Shown piece after piece: positions 1 through 6,399 of a stretch of DNA of 10,124 nucleotides; position 1 is the stretch's first letter, and each line of letters starts with the position of its first letter. A model generated the notes under the pieces. The model was not told where the DNA came from and did no database searches. It saw nothing but the letters and a program-made list of their open reading frames with translations. Both the position numbers and the translations under genes were made by a program. The DNA comes from JBPESN01 sp051710625 (lineage in GTDB: Bacteria > Pseudomonadota > Gammaproteobacteria > Enterobacterales > Enterobacteriaceae). The stretch spans positions 1 to 10,124 of the forward strand of contig NZ_JBPESN010000079.1 of assembly GCF_051710625.1 (NCBI RefSeq). The letters run 5' to 3'.

Positions 1-171
1 CGCAACCGCTGCTTTCTGGCTGAGCTGGATCGGCTGCTGGCTGAGGGGGAGTCCACCACCATAACCCTAACGCTATTGTGCCCACGCCATGGCATCGCCG
101 CGACCCGCGTCCGCGAACTGGTGCGCCAGCGTCAGGCGAAGTCACCGCCCGAGCAACCCACCCTGTTCTGA
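1..171 (+). CDS. C-terminal part of small HTH-like phage protein, possibly late activator (Mor/C-like)
   Basis: The frame is open from the window edge to TGA 169-171, giving 56 residues; the start lies outside. The stretch LTLLCPRHGIAATRVRELV has the spacing of a helix-turn-helix (Gly at the turn, hydrophobic residues after it), followed by a basic RQRQ and a tail ending PTLF. In Mu the late activators Mor and C sit just upstream of the lysis gene and end in such an HTH with a short basic tail, so position and motif suggest a Mor/C-family remnant. The family match is my inference from a short fragment. It could equally be an unrelated small phage protein. No lesion is visible in this part. 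Confidence 0.4.
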   Translation, partial: RNRCFLAELDRLLAEGESTTITLTLLCPRHGIAATRVRELVRQRQAKSPPEQPTLF

Positions 172-228
172 GTATTACCCTCTACGCCCCCATCATCGGC
201 ACCGCCGGTCACCTTGCGCCACAATAGA

Positions 229-252
229 CTCATGTTCTGCATGAGGTTTTTT
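229..252 (+). promoter_or_regulatory. Inverted repeat plus T-run ahead of endolysin, overlapping its ribosome binding site
   Basis: CTCATG (229-234) and CATGAG (240-245) are a perfect 6-bp inverted repeat around the loop TTCTG, followed by G and six T (247-252) directly before the ATG at 253. It resembles a short intrinsic terminator. However, the right arm contains most of the Shine-Dalgarno TGAGG (242-246), so the hairpin could hide the ribosome binding site of the lysis gene. A binding site for the late activator is a third possibility. The stem is short and only half GC. The rest of 172-228 shows nothing else I can name. Confidence 0.4.
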
Positions 253-732
253 ATGTCCCGCGCCATTCATCGCATCATTATTCACTGTGCCGCCACACCT
301 AATGGGCGCGTCCTGGGCCGGGACGGCGAAAACACCGCCCAGGTGATTGACCGCTGGCACCGGGCGCGCGGTTTTCACCGTGACGCCCCGGCCAATGATA
401 ACGGCCTAACCAGCATTGGCTACCATGGGGTATAATTGACGCTGACGGTCAGTGGCTGATCGGGCGCGATGTGGAAGAAGTGGGTGCCCATGTGCGCGGC
501 CATAACGCCGATTCGCTGGTTCTCTGCCTGGTGCGCGCCGACCAGTTTACGTCGGCGTAGTGGGCCGTGCTGCGCACCCAGGTATTGGCGCTGCGTGTGC
601 GCTGGCCCGAGGCCACTTCTGCACGGCCACAATGAATTTTCCAGCAAGCTGTGCCCAGGATTTTCAGTACCGGCCTGGGCGTCGGGGAACTTCGCGCCGC
701 TGCGCGACCATCTGTGTGAGCGTATCTTATGA
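253..732 (+). pseudogene. Endolysin: N-acetylmuramoyl-L-alanine amidase (T7 lysozyme type), broken
   Basis: This would cleave the amide bond between MurNAc and L-Ala in peptidoglycan at the end of the lytic cycle. ATG 253 has TGAGG upstream. The first frame gives MSRAIHRIIIHCAATP, with the first zinc ligand at His11, then SIGYH. The second frame continues DADGQWLIGRDVEEVG. The third gives GHNEFSSKLCPGF, holding the His and Cys zinc ligands of T7-type amidases (Amidase_2). Lesions are a frameshift near 430-435, an in-frame TAG at 558-560 where QWAVLR is expected (CAG to TAG), and a frameshift near 617. All three catalytic regions can be recovered, so decay is recent. The TGA at 730-732 overlaps the next start. 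Family assignment is firm and loss of function is nearly certain. Confidence 0.9.
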
Positions 733-983
733 TGGCGCGTTTGGCTGAGCTGGTCACTAATCCCGAGGGGCGGCTATCGACCTCGGATGTGATTATCGTC
801 GGTGCGTTTCTGGTCAGCTCCCTGCTGGTGCTGGGCTGTGCCTGGAGCCGTCAGGAGACGGACCTGACGCTCGGGGTCTATCTCAGCGCCTGGGTCACCC
901 ATGGCGACGTCGCCCGCTTTAGCACCGCCCGACGCGCCCGTAAACAGGGAAACGCTGATGACACCGCTACTCGCACTGATTAA
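729..983 (+). CDS. Small membrane protein of the lysis cassette (holin-like / DUF2644-like)
   Basis: The product is 84 residues from ATG 729, which overlaps the endolysin stop. The N-terminus MMARLAELVTNPEGRLS resembles small Mu-like phage proteins next to the endolysin (DUF2644-type; recognised by pattern only). It is followed by a hydrophobic segment VIIVGAFLVSSLLVLGCAW (about residues 21-39) and a weaker one around LTLGVYLSAWVTHG. Position between amidase and spanin suggests a holin or holin accessory, but this is inferred. The C-terminus overlaps the next gene by 26 bases, and an out-of-phase TGA at 956-958 touches the spanin ATG. The original end may therefore have been there, with a late indel extending this frame. 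Otherwise it is the least damaged gene of the cassette. Confidence 0.55.
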   Translation: MMARLAELVTNPEGRLSTSDVIIVGAFLVSSLLVLGCAWSRQETDLTLGVYLSAWVTHGDVARFSTARRARKQGNADDTATRTD

Positions 984-1273
984 GTTCATTCGCCGTTTGT
1001 GGTGGATAGTCGTACTGGTTGCCGCTCTGGCCCCGGCGGTGCAGGCTACTGGCGCGGCATACAGCAGGCCAGGCTGGTTGCCCAGACAACACTGGCCACC
1101 CGGCAGGCCGAGTGTGAAGCTCGACAACGCCAGCAGGCGCAGGGCAGGCCACACAACAGGCGCTGGAAACCGCCCTGATCCGGCAGCAACAGCTGCACAG
1201 GGGGGCAATGACCGGCTCAGCGCGTAGCTGGAAACCACACAGCACGCCCTGACGCTGAAAACCCAACAGTTAC

Positions 1274-1279
1274 AAGGAG
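1274..1279 (+). promoter_or_regulatory. Ribosome binding site of nested Rz1-like gene
   Basis: AAGGAG lies 8 bases before ATG 1288. It sits inside the spanin reading frame, where no other gene starts, and selects ATG 1288 over the TTG at 1282, which would be only 2 bases away. Confidence 0.65.
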
Positions 1280-1287
1280 TATTGCCT

Positions 1288-1509
1288 ATGCGGTGGCCCA
1301 TGATGGCGCTGCTTATACCGGCCTGGGACCTGATGGGCTGCAGCGCTACCGCGCCGCCCTCGGCTACCCCGCCGACGATAATACTGCCCTGTCCGCGCCC
1401 GCCGGCCAAACTGCTGGTGTTGCCGCCCATGCCGCTGCCCCCGTATAAGGGGGGCTTGGCCCGGAGGCGTTGCTGCACCACGCCAGCGACTACGGGGCCG
1501 GGTGTTTGA
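1288..1509 (+). CDS. Rz1-like outer-membrane spanin lipoprotein, nested in the Rz gene
   Basis: A 73-residue open frame in a different phase from the overlapping spanin. The N-terminus MRWPMMALLIPAWDLMGC reads as a lipoprotein signal: Arg at position 2, a hydrophobic core, and Leu-Met-Gly-Cys as a lipobox with Cys18 lipidated. The mature part is rich in proline (APPSATPP, CPRPP, LPPMPLPPYKG), as expected of o-spanins, which reach across the periplasm to contact Rz and fuse the two membranes. Asp14 in the hydrophobic core is unusual and may be a mutation. A strong Shine-Dalgarno precedes the ATG. Full nesting of Rz1 within Rz is the lambda arrangement. The frame is uninterrupted although the host Rz frame is broken, though residues after about 55 may be out of their original phase. 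The assignment rests on lipobox, prolines and location. Confidence 0.68.
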   Translation: MRWPMMALLIPAWDLMGCSATAPPSATPPTIILPCPRPPAKLLVLPPMPLPPYKGGLARRRCCTTPATTGPGV

Positions 1510-1569
1510 CCCTGCGGGCCCAGCTGCAGGCGATAAACGCTTTCTATAGCGCACAGGAGAAACCGCGTG

Positions 1570-1811
1570 ATGAGCCTCGATCTGGCCTTCAATATTGCCC
1601 TGAGCCTGCTATCGGCGCTCGGCGGCCAGCGCCTTAAAAGCGTCAGTGAAGAACTTCGCCGCCTGTAGTATGAACTGACCCAAGTACGGCAGGACTATCA
1701 GCGGCGTAAGGATGCACAGCGCGACCTGCAGCTGATGACCGCATGATGCAGGACATTAAGGACAGTATTCAACGTGTTAATAACAAGCTCGACCGCAAGG
1801 CCGACAAATAA
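1570..1811 (+). pseudogene. DUF2730-like protein (Mu gp25 position), broken
   Basis: ATG 1570 follows AGGAGA at a reasonable distance. The N-terminus MSLDLAFNIALSLLSALGG is a hydrophobic anchor. It is followed by a charged coiled-coil-like region (SVSEELRRL, then YELTQVRQDYQRRKDAQRDL) and, in another frame, MQDIKDSIQRVNNKLDRKAD. This anchor-plus-coiled-coil plan and the position just before DUF1804 match the DUF2730 family of Mu-like phages, whose function is not known. Lesions are TAG at 1666-1668 (probably from a Gln codon) and a frameshift at about 1740, where the first frame ends in TGA and the second resumes at ATG 1743. Family naming is moderate; the structure described is visible directly. 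Confidence 0.6.
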
Positions 1812-1826
1812 TGAGGAGCATGATTC

Positions 1827-2017
1827 ATGAAACCACAGGATGTGATGTCGCCGGTGCTGGCAGAGCTGCGCACCATTCGTACCCAGCTCGACGGCATCGA
1901 CCGCCGCCTTGACAGCCTGTAGGTGAAGGGCGCACGGGCCGGCGGTAGCGCCGGTGTCGTGACCGGCGGCGTGGTCGCCACCGGGCTGCGCTCATACGGG
2001 CGCGACTGGGGGTGTAA
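1827..2017 (+). pseudogene. Unrecognised small protein with C-terminal hydrophobic segment, broken
   Basis: ATG 1827 has AGGAG (1814-1818) eight bases upstream. The N-terminus MKPQDVMSPVLAELRTIRTQ is helical and continues LDGIDRRLDSL up to TAG 1920-1922. The same frame resumes as VKGARAGGSAGVVTGGVVAT, a glycine/valine-rich stretch likely to enter a membrane. After a one-base shift near 1983 it ends AALIRARLGV with TAA 2015-2017, overlapping the next ATG as TAATG. Repaired, it would be about 63 residues. I do not recognise the family. A gene of this size between DUF2730 and DUF1804 fits the Mu gp26 slot by position only. Confidence 0.5.
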
Positions 2018-2518
2018 TGGCGCATTCCAGGGCCACCCGCGAGGGGCTGCGCCGGGCTTATGTGTTCGGCAACCTGTCTCTGGAGCTGGCGGCAATCCAG
2101 TGCGGCGTCAGTGTGCATTCCGCCCGCCGCTGGAAAAAAGAGACGCTGAACAGTGGCGATGACTGGGAGGTAATACGCAGCGCTCATTTGCTGGCCAATG
2201 GCGCGCCGGAAGATATCGCGTGCGCCATCCTGACCAGACTGATGGCGCAGTTTCAGGAGACACTGGAAAAAGCCAACCTGGCTGACACATTGAGTGCCCC
2301 AGAGCGGGTTGAGCTGCTGGCACGCTTAACGGATGCGTGGAGCGAGTCCATTGCCGCCAGCAAAAAAAGCCTGCCCGAGACCCAGCCAGCTGGCCACCGC
2401 CATGGAGACTCTGAAACTGTTCTCGGCGTTTATTCAGGACAAACACCCCCGACATCTGGCGGCGTTTGTTGACATTCTTGAGGCTTTCGGACCGGTACTG
2501 GAAAAACATTATGGCTAA
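2017..2518 (+). pseudogene. DUF1804 protein, putative small terminase subunit (Mu gp27-like), frameshifted
   Basis: The N-terminus has a helix-turn-helix (LSLELAAIQCGVSVHSARRW) as expected of a terminase small subunit that binds phage DNA for packaging. It continues DDWEVIRSAHLLANGAPEDI and RVELLARLTDAWSESIAASK, all characteristic of DUF1804. The first frame is in phase to about 2380. An extra C in the CCC at 2381-2383 then shifts it. The second frame supplies the expected end QLATAMETLKLFSAFIQDKH, DILEAFGPVLEKHYG and TAA 2516-2518. Repaired length is about 166 residues, usual for the family. A seven-A run at 2362-2368 lies just upstream, but the phase change is the wrong direction for a -1 programmed slip. 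One indel makes it a pseudogene unless it is a sequencing error. Confidence 0.88.
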
Positions 2519-2815
2519 TCAATTCGTTGAAATCCGGGATGACGTGGCCGTTATCGCGGCAGACATCACCAAGGTTTGGGTCAGCAACGGCGGCGAGGTG
2601 TTTGTCAAGCTGCGCGACGGCGCGGTGCATGNNNNNNNNNNNNNNNNNNNNNNNNNNNNNNNNNNNNNNNNNNNNNNNNNNNNNNNNNNNNNNNNNNNNN
2701 NNNNNNNNNNNNNNNNNNNNNNNNNNNNNNNATGTCGTGGATGTCGCCTATGGCGAAATACCCTTTCAGGGCGTCAACCCGCATCAAAAACCAGATAGGG
2801 GCGGCGCTGGCATGA
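2511..2815 (+). pseudogene. Small phage protein, first of a tandem related pair (interrupted by assembly gap)
   Basis: ATG 2511 overlaps the end of the DUF1804 gene (ATGGCTAA). Before the gap it reads MANQFVEIRDDVAVIAADIT and then VWVSNGGEVFVKLRDGAVH. That is strand-turn-strand in style, like small phage proteins preceding the terminase. After the 100 N, VVDVAYGEIPFQ appears in one phase and RIKNQIGAALA with TGA 2813-2815 in another. An indel therefore probably lies in 2770-2785, unless the gap size hides the phase. The last codons overlap the next gene as ATGA. The protein resembles its downstream neighbour. Function is unknown to me. Confidence 0.5.
2632..2731. other. Assembly gap, 100 N
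   Basis: Exactly 100 undetermined bases, the conventional filler for a scaffold gap of unknown length. The true size may differ, so the reading phase across it and any content between the two flanks are unknown. Confidence 0.98.
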
Positions 2816-3036
2816 AGCAGCTGGTCAAGCTGTTGCCGGGCGTGTACCTCGACCCGGCCGAGCTCAGCGTGGTCAGGGCCGCCGGCGAGAATGTGTCTGT
2901 CGGTCTGGACGGCGCCGCGCACTTTTTATGTTTGGCGAGTGTCGCCGGCAGCGTTGACACGGTGGCAGAGACCCTGGTATTGCGCATCAATGCGGTACTG
3001 GCTGAGGTCATCATGGCGTGTAAACCGCGTCTATAG
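2812..3036 (+). CDS. Small phage protein, second of a tandem related pair
   Basis: ATG 2812 overlaps the previous stop (ATGA) and gives 74 residues ending TAG 3034-3036. The sequence starts MKQLVKLLPGVYLDPAELSV, then RAAGENVSVGLDGAAHF, and ends with a helical RINAVLAEV. It lines up with the preceding gene: VEI-x3-VAVIAADITKVWV-x4-EVFVKLRDGAVH against VKL-x3-VYLDPAELSVVRA-x3-NVSVGLDGAAH, and both end with an R-I-N/K helix. This points to an old tandem duplication. The uninterrupted frame looks intact, although the last dozen residues (MACKPRL) may be a frameshifted tail. I know no function. Small proteins with this strand pattern are common before terminase genes in Mu-like phages. Confidence 0.6.
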   Translation: MKQLVKLLPGVYLDPAELSVVRAAGENVSVGLDGAAHFLCLASVAGSVDTVAETLVLRINAVLAEVIMACKPRL

Positions 3037-3053
3037 GGGATTTAAAGCGAGAT

Positions 3054-4699
3054 ATGGCGGCGAAATTTTCCATCCGTGAATTCCAGCACTCGCTGGCTGC
3101 GCTGGCCTCCAGCCTGCGCCGTACCATCAAGGCCGAATGCCTGAGTTTTGATACCGGCGGGGCGGAAGCCATGGCGACGCGGCGTTCACAGGTGGCTGAT
3201 CCGGTGAACGGCTATCGCTATTTTGTGCAGACCTATTTTCCGCACTATATTCGTCATGCCGACCCCAGTGAACTGCATGGCTGGCTATCTGTTTCAGCGG
3301 CTGCCACAGGTAGTCGCCAGCCCGAAAGGCGAGCAGGACACCATCGCCGCGCCGCGCGGAGATGGCAAGTCAACGCTGCTCAGCCAGCTGTTTGTGCTGT
3401 GGTGTCTGGTACGTGGCATCAAGCACTATGCCCTGATGGTAATGGACTCCATCGACCAGGCGTACCCGGTGCTCGAAGCCATCAAGGCCGAGCTGGAATT
3501 TAGCCCCCGGTTGCGGGGCCGACTTCCCCGAAGCCTGCGGTGTCGGTCGCGTCTGGCAGATGGGCACCATCCTGACGCGCAATGATATCAAGGTGCAGGT
3601 GGCCGGCAGCGGCAAAAAGCTGCGCGGCTTGCGCCATGAGCCGTACCGCCCTGACCTGGTGATACTGGACGATATTGAGAACGACGAGCAGGTGCGCAAC
3701 CCGGACCAGCGCGACAAGCTGGAAAGCTGGTTGAGAAAAATCGTGCTGCCGCTGGGCCTCGCGGGCGCAAAACTCGATGTGGCGTATATCGGCACCATCT
3801 TGCATTACGACTCGGTGTTATCACGCACCCTGAATAACCCATTGTGGCGGCAGGCACGTTTAAGGCCAGTGGTTGGTGAACCTGTCGCTGTGGGAGACCT
3901 CTGGAAGCAGGTATTGCGTAACCAGGGGGGAGGCCGCGCCGCAGGATTTTTATACGGCACACCGTACCGAGATGAGAGGAAGGCGCGGAAGTTTCCTGGT
4001 CCGCCCGCCCGCTGCTGACCCTGATGCACATCCGCGCCCGGGACGATCACGCTACCTTTGACGCCGAGTACTAAAATGACACGGTCAGCGGTGAGGATGC
4101 GCTGGTTTGCCCACGGCCTGCATTTCTGGGTCAACCGGCTTAACGAGTGGGTCTTCTACGGGGCCACCGACCCCAGCCTCGCCAAGGCCGGGGCCAGCCG
4201 TGACCCGTCAGCGCTGTTGGTCGGCGGTTTTAATCGCACCACCGGCGCGCTGGATGTGGTAGAAGCGCAGATACGCAAGCGGCTGCCGGCCGCCATTATC
4301 AGCAACATCATCGCCCTGCAAAAGGAATACCACTGCCTGGTCTGGGGGTATTGAGGCGGTGCAGTTTCAGGAGTTCCTGCGCACCGAGCTGATTAAACGC
4401 GCGGCACAGCTGGGTCACCCGGTGCCGGCGCGGGCCATTATCCCCCATGCCGACAAGCTGTTGCGTATCGAGACCCTGTGCAGCCCGATATGGAAAACGG
4501 GCTTATCCGGCTGCACGCCAGCCATACCACCTTGATACAGCAGCTGCGCCACTTTCCCCGCGCCGACCATGACGACGGCCCGGATGCGCTGCACATGCTC
4601 TGGACGCTGGCCGTGACCCACGGCCCGAAAACCGAATGCCGCTCATTGTCCGGTGACCGGCACCCCGGACGGCTGGGCTTTTTCCGCGGAGGCTGGTAA
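3054..4699 (+). pseudogene. Terminase large subunit (Mu gp28-like), multiply frameshifted
   Basis: This is the DNA-packaging motor, an ATPase plus headful nuclease. ATG 3054 starts MAAKFSIREFQHSLAALASS, then YRYFVQTYFPHYIRHADPSE. After a shift near 3280 comes Walker A APRGDGKSTLLSQL. An extra G in GGGG 3515-3518 shifts again to DFPEACGVGRVWQMGTIL, then Walker B DLVILDDIEND and RDKLESWLRKIVLPLG. Phase changes between 3860 and 4000 garble LWETWKQ- and QDFYTAHRTEM-type segments. DHATFDAEY is followed by TAA 4072-4074 where Gln is expected (CAA to TAA). An extra G near 4104 leads to GLHFWVNRLNEWVFYGATDP (nuclease-fold Asp) and VGGFNRTTGALDVVEA. An extra G in 4344-4348 and two bases near 4478 precede ADHDDGPDALHMLWTL, the C-terminal nuclease acidic cluster. 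The repaired length of about 545 residues is full size. TAA overlaps the portal ATG (TAATG). Confidence 0.95.
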
Positions 4700-5635
4700 T
4701 GGGCATGCTCACCGATATTTACGGCCGGTTGTTGCGCCGCCGCACCCTGACGCAGCCACAGACTGCCGATGACCGCCACCTGCGTTATCAACAACTGACC
4801 GAGCACACCCCTCGCTGGGCATCGATATCCGCCGGGTGTATGACATCCTGAGCGAGGCCGAACAGAGGCATCTGGTGCGCCAGGCTGACCTGTTTTTTGA
4901 TATGGAGGAGCCGCGATGGCCACCTATTTGCCGAGATGAGCAAGCGCCGCCGTTCGGTGATGCCGCTCACCTGGCGCATTGTGCCGCCGCCTCATCCCAG
5001 AGCACAGGAAAAGGCCATGGCGGACGCCGCGACGGAATGGTTTTCAGACCTGCCGGAGTTTGAAACGCTGCTGTTCGACTTTCTGGACGCCATTGGTCAC
5101 GGCTTTGCCGCCGTGGAAATCGGCTGGAAACAGACGGAAAACATTTGGCTGCCCTGCGCCTTCTACAAGCGCCCGCAACGCTGGTTCCAGACCGCGACCC
5201 ATAACCGTAACGCCATCCGCCTGATTGACGGCAGCCTCGACGGCGCTGAGCTTAACCCCTTCGGCTGGCTGCTGCATCGTCATCAAGCCAAAAGCGGCTG
5301 GGTGGCGGAAAGCGGCCTGTTCCGGGTACTGGTATGGACCTACCTGTTCAAGAATATTGCCACCCGTGACCTGGCAGAGTTTCTGGAAATCTACGGCCTG
5401 CCGACGTGGGTGGGCACCTATTCCGACGGGGCCAGCGAGGAAGAGAAAAACACGCTGCTGTGGGCGCTGCGCGACCTGGGGCATAACGCCGGCGGCATTA
5501 TCCACGAACGCGCCGCTATCCGCTCTGAGTCCGCTGCACAAGGGCAGGTCGATCCGTTCCAGTATATGATGCAGTGGTGCGAAAGCACCCAGTTTAAGGT
5601 CATTCTGGGCGGCACCCTGACCACCACCCAAAGCG
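4699..5635 (+). pseudogene. Portal protein (DUF935, Mu gp29-like), C-terminally truncated
   Basis: The portal forms the dodecameric ring through which DNA enters the capsid. ATG 4699 reads MGMLTDIYGRLLRRRTLTQP. After a shift near 4805 comes LGIDIRRVYDILSEAEQRHL and ADLFFDMEE, and after another near 4908 DGHLFAEMSKRRRSVMPLTW. From there the frame stays open: EWFSDLPEFETLLFDFLDAI, GHGFAAVEIGW, RVLVWTYLFKNIATRDLAEF and FLEIYGLPTWVGTY, all typical of DUF935. It ends around ILGGTLTTTQSGG, the point where family members continue for roughly another 150-200 residues (VHNEVR region and C-terminal wing). Those are absent. The frame instead continues into a different C-terminus, so a deletion joint lies near 5625-5645. 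The identification is certain; the exact joint is inferred. Confidence 0.93.
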
Positions 5636-5724
5636 GTGGGGCGCTGCAGGGCAACGCCGGGGCGGCGTTCTTTTCCGGTCGCCGCGTCTGGGGACGCAAC
5701 CAGACCAGCGAAGGGGGATTTTAA
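5636..5724 (+). pseudogene. C-terminal remnant of gp36-like (DUF1320) protein, fused in frame to the portal
   Basis: After the portal stops resembling its family, the same frame reads about 29 residues ending FFSGRRVWGRNQTSEGGF and TAA 5722-5724. The pattern [F]-x-[G/N]-x-R-V-[F/W]-G-R near a Gly-Phe end is typical of C-termini of Mu gp36-like DUF1320 proteins, and gp36 is the gene that normally precedes gp37 (DUF1834), the next gene here (TAATG overlap). I therefore read this as the surviving end of gp36 after a deletion that removed Mu genes 30-35 and most of 36. The fragment is short, so family naming is tentative. That it is not portal sequence is more secure. Confidence 0.6.
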
Positions 5725-6375
5725 TGATAAGCGAGATTGAAAACGCCATGATGGCGCGGCTTAAGCGGGTCTGGGTCGCATGGTATCTGCCGTGAGCAGC
5801 TATGGCGGCGAGCTGGAGGATGTGGGGGCTATCGCCCGTGTGCTACCCGCCTGCTGGGTGACCTTTCTTGGCGTGCAGCAGACCCAACCGGTCAGTACTC
5901 ATAAACACCGCTTTTACACCTCCAGGCGTTTCTCGGTACTGCTGGCGGCCTATTCGGTACGCGAGGAAGCGGCTCAGCGCAAGGGCGGCCGGCCCTGCCC
6001 GCGATGAAGTGGGCTGCAATAGGCTGATTCGGGCCGTTCGGCGCTTAATGAGCCGTCAGGATATGGTGTTACCTGTCGAGCCCCTGCTGCCGAGCTGGGT
6101 GCGCTCACTGTTCAGCGCTCGCTTGAACAGTGATTGATGCCCTGGCGGCCTATTCTTGCGAATTCGACACGGTCTGGGTTGAAGAGGCGCTGGATAACGG
6201 CCGCTGACCCGCGCCGGCAGGCGACAATGACCCTGACCGGCTGTTTGCCGACTATCAGGGACGACTGGATACGCCGTAGCCGATGCATGAGCGCACCGGG
6301 CTGGCGTATCACCTTGATGACCCGCCAGCAGTTGTTGCGCAGGGATATCGTGGCCACAAGGGCAAAAGACCATGA
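5724..6375 (+). pseudogene. DUF1834 tail/head-completion protein (Mu gp37-like), broken
   Basis: ATG 5724 overlaps the previous TAA and reads MISEIENAMMARLKR, the signature start of DUF1834. A one-base loss near 5768 moves the phase to GLGRMVSAVSSYGGELEDVG, ACWVTFLGVQQTQPVSTHKH and RRFSVLLAAYSVREEAAQRK. A shift near 5988 leads to GPARDEVGCNRLIRAVRRLM and LPVEPLLPSWVRSLFSARLN. Another near 6131 leads to IDALAAYSCEFDTVWVEEAL, interrupted by TGA 6205-6207 and TAG 6259-6281-region stop after GRLDTP, then RTGLAYHLDDPPAVVAQGY to TGA 6373-6375. Repaired length is about 215 residues. Its role in Mu is in tail-related assembly but is not defined. The small gp38 gene (DUF2635) that usually follows is not seen in the 24 bases before the sheath gene. 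Confidence 0.85.
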
Positions 6376-6399
6376 TTGACGTGATACCAAGGGGGACGC

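Larger units (their letters stand above)
958..1570 (+). pseudogene. Rz-like inner-membrane spanin, broken
   Basis: The first frame from ATG 958 gives an N-terminal membrane anchor LWWIVVLVAALAPAVQA after a basic IKFIRR, typical of a type II i-spanin. The periplasmic part is recoverable only by switching frames: an Ala/Gln-rich helical stretch (ARLVAQTTLATRQAECEARQ, about 1068-1127), then QATQQALETALIRQQQL, then LETTQHALTLKTQQLQG (1228-1278), then YTGLGPDGLQRYRAALGYP. An in-frame TAA at 1446-1448 interrupts a frame that continues as LGPEALLHHASDYGAG and LRAQLQAINAFYSAQ, a usual C-terminus for Mu-like lysis accessory proteins. At least four lesions are present. The end is placed at the out-of-phase TGA 1568-1570, which overlaps the next ATG; the true original stop is uncertain. 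Its partner Rz1 frame lies inside it. Confidence 0.7.

Noticed and set aside
774..1592. 272-codon open frame on the minus strand across the lysis cassette
   Set aside because: It is antisense to the recognisable membrane protein, Rz and Rz1 sequences, has no family-like motif or ribosome binding site, and long antisense frames are common in GC-rich DNA.
2362..2384. Programmed frameshift in the DUF1804 gene at the seven-A run
   Set aside because: The downstream frame is +1 (or -2) relative to the first, while the A run is not an in-phase X_XXY_YYZ heptamer for a -1 slip. The phase change is better placed at an extra C at 2381-2383.
2576..2798. ORFs reading through the N gap
   Set aside because: Frames across 100 unknown bases are artificial; only the flanking residues were used.
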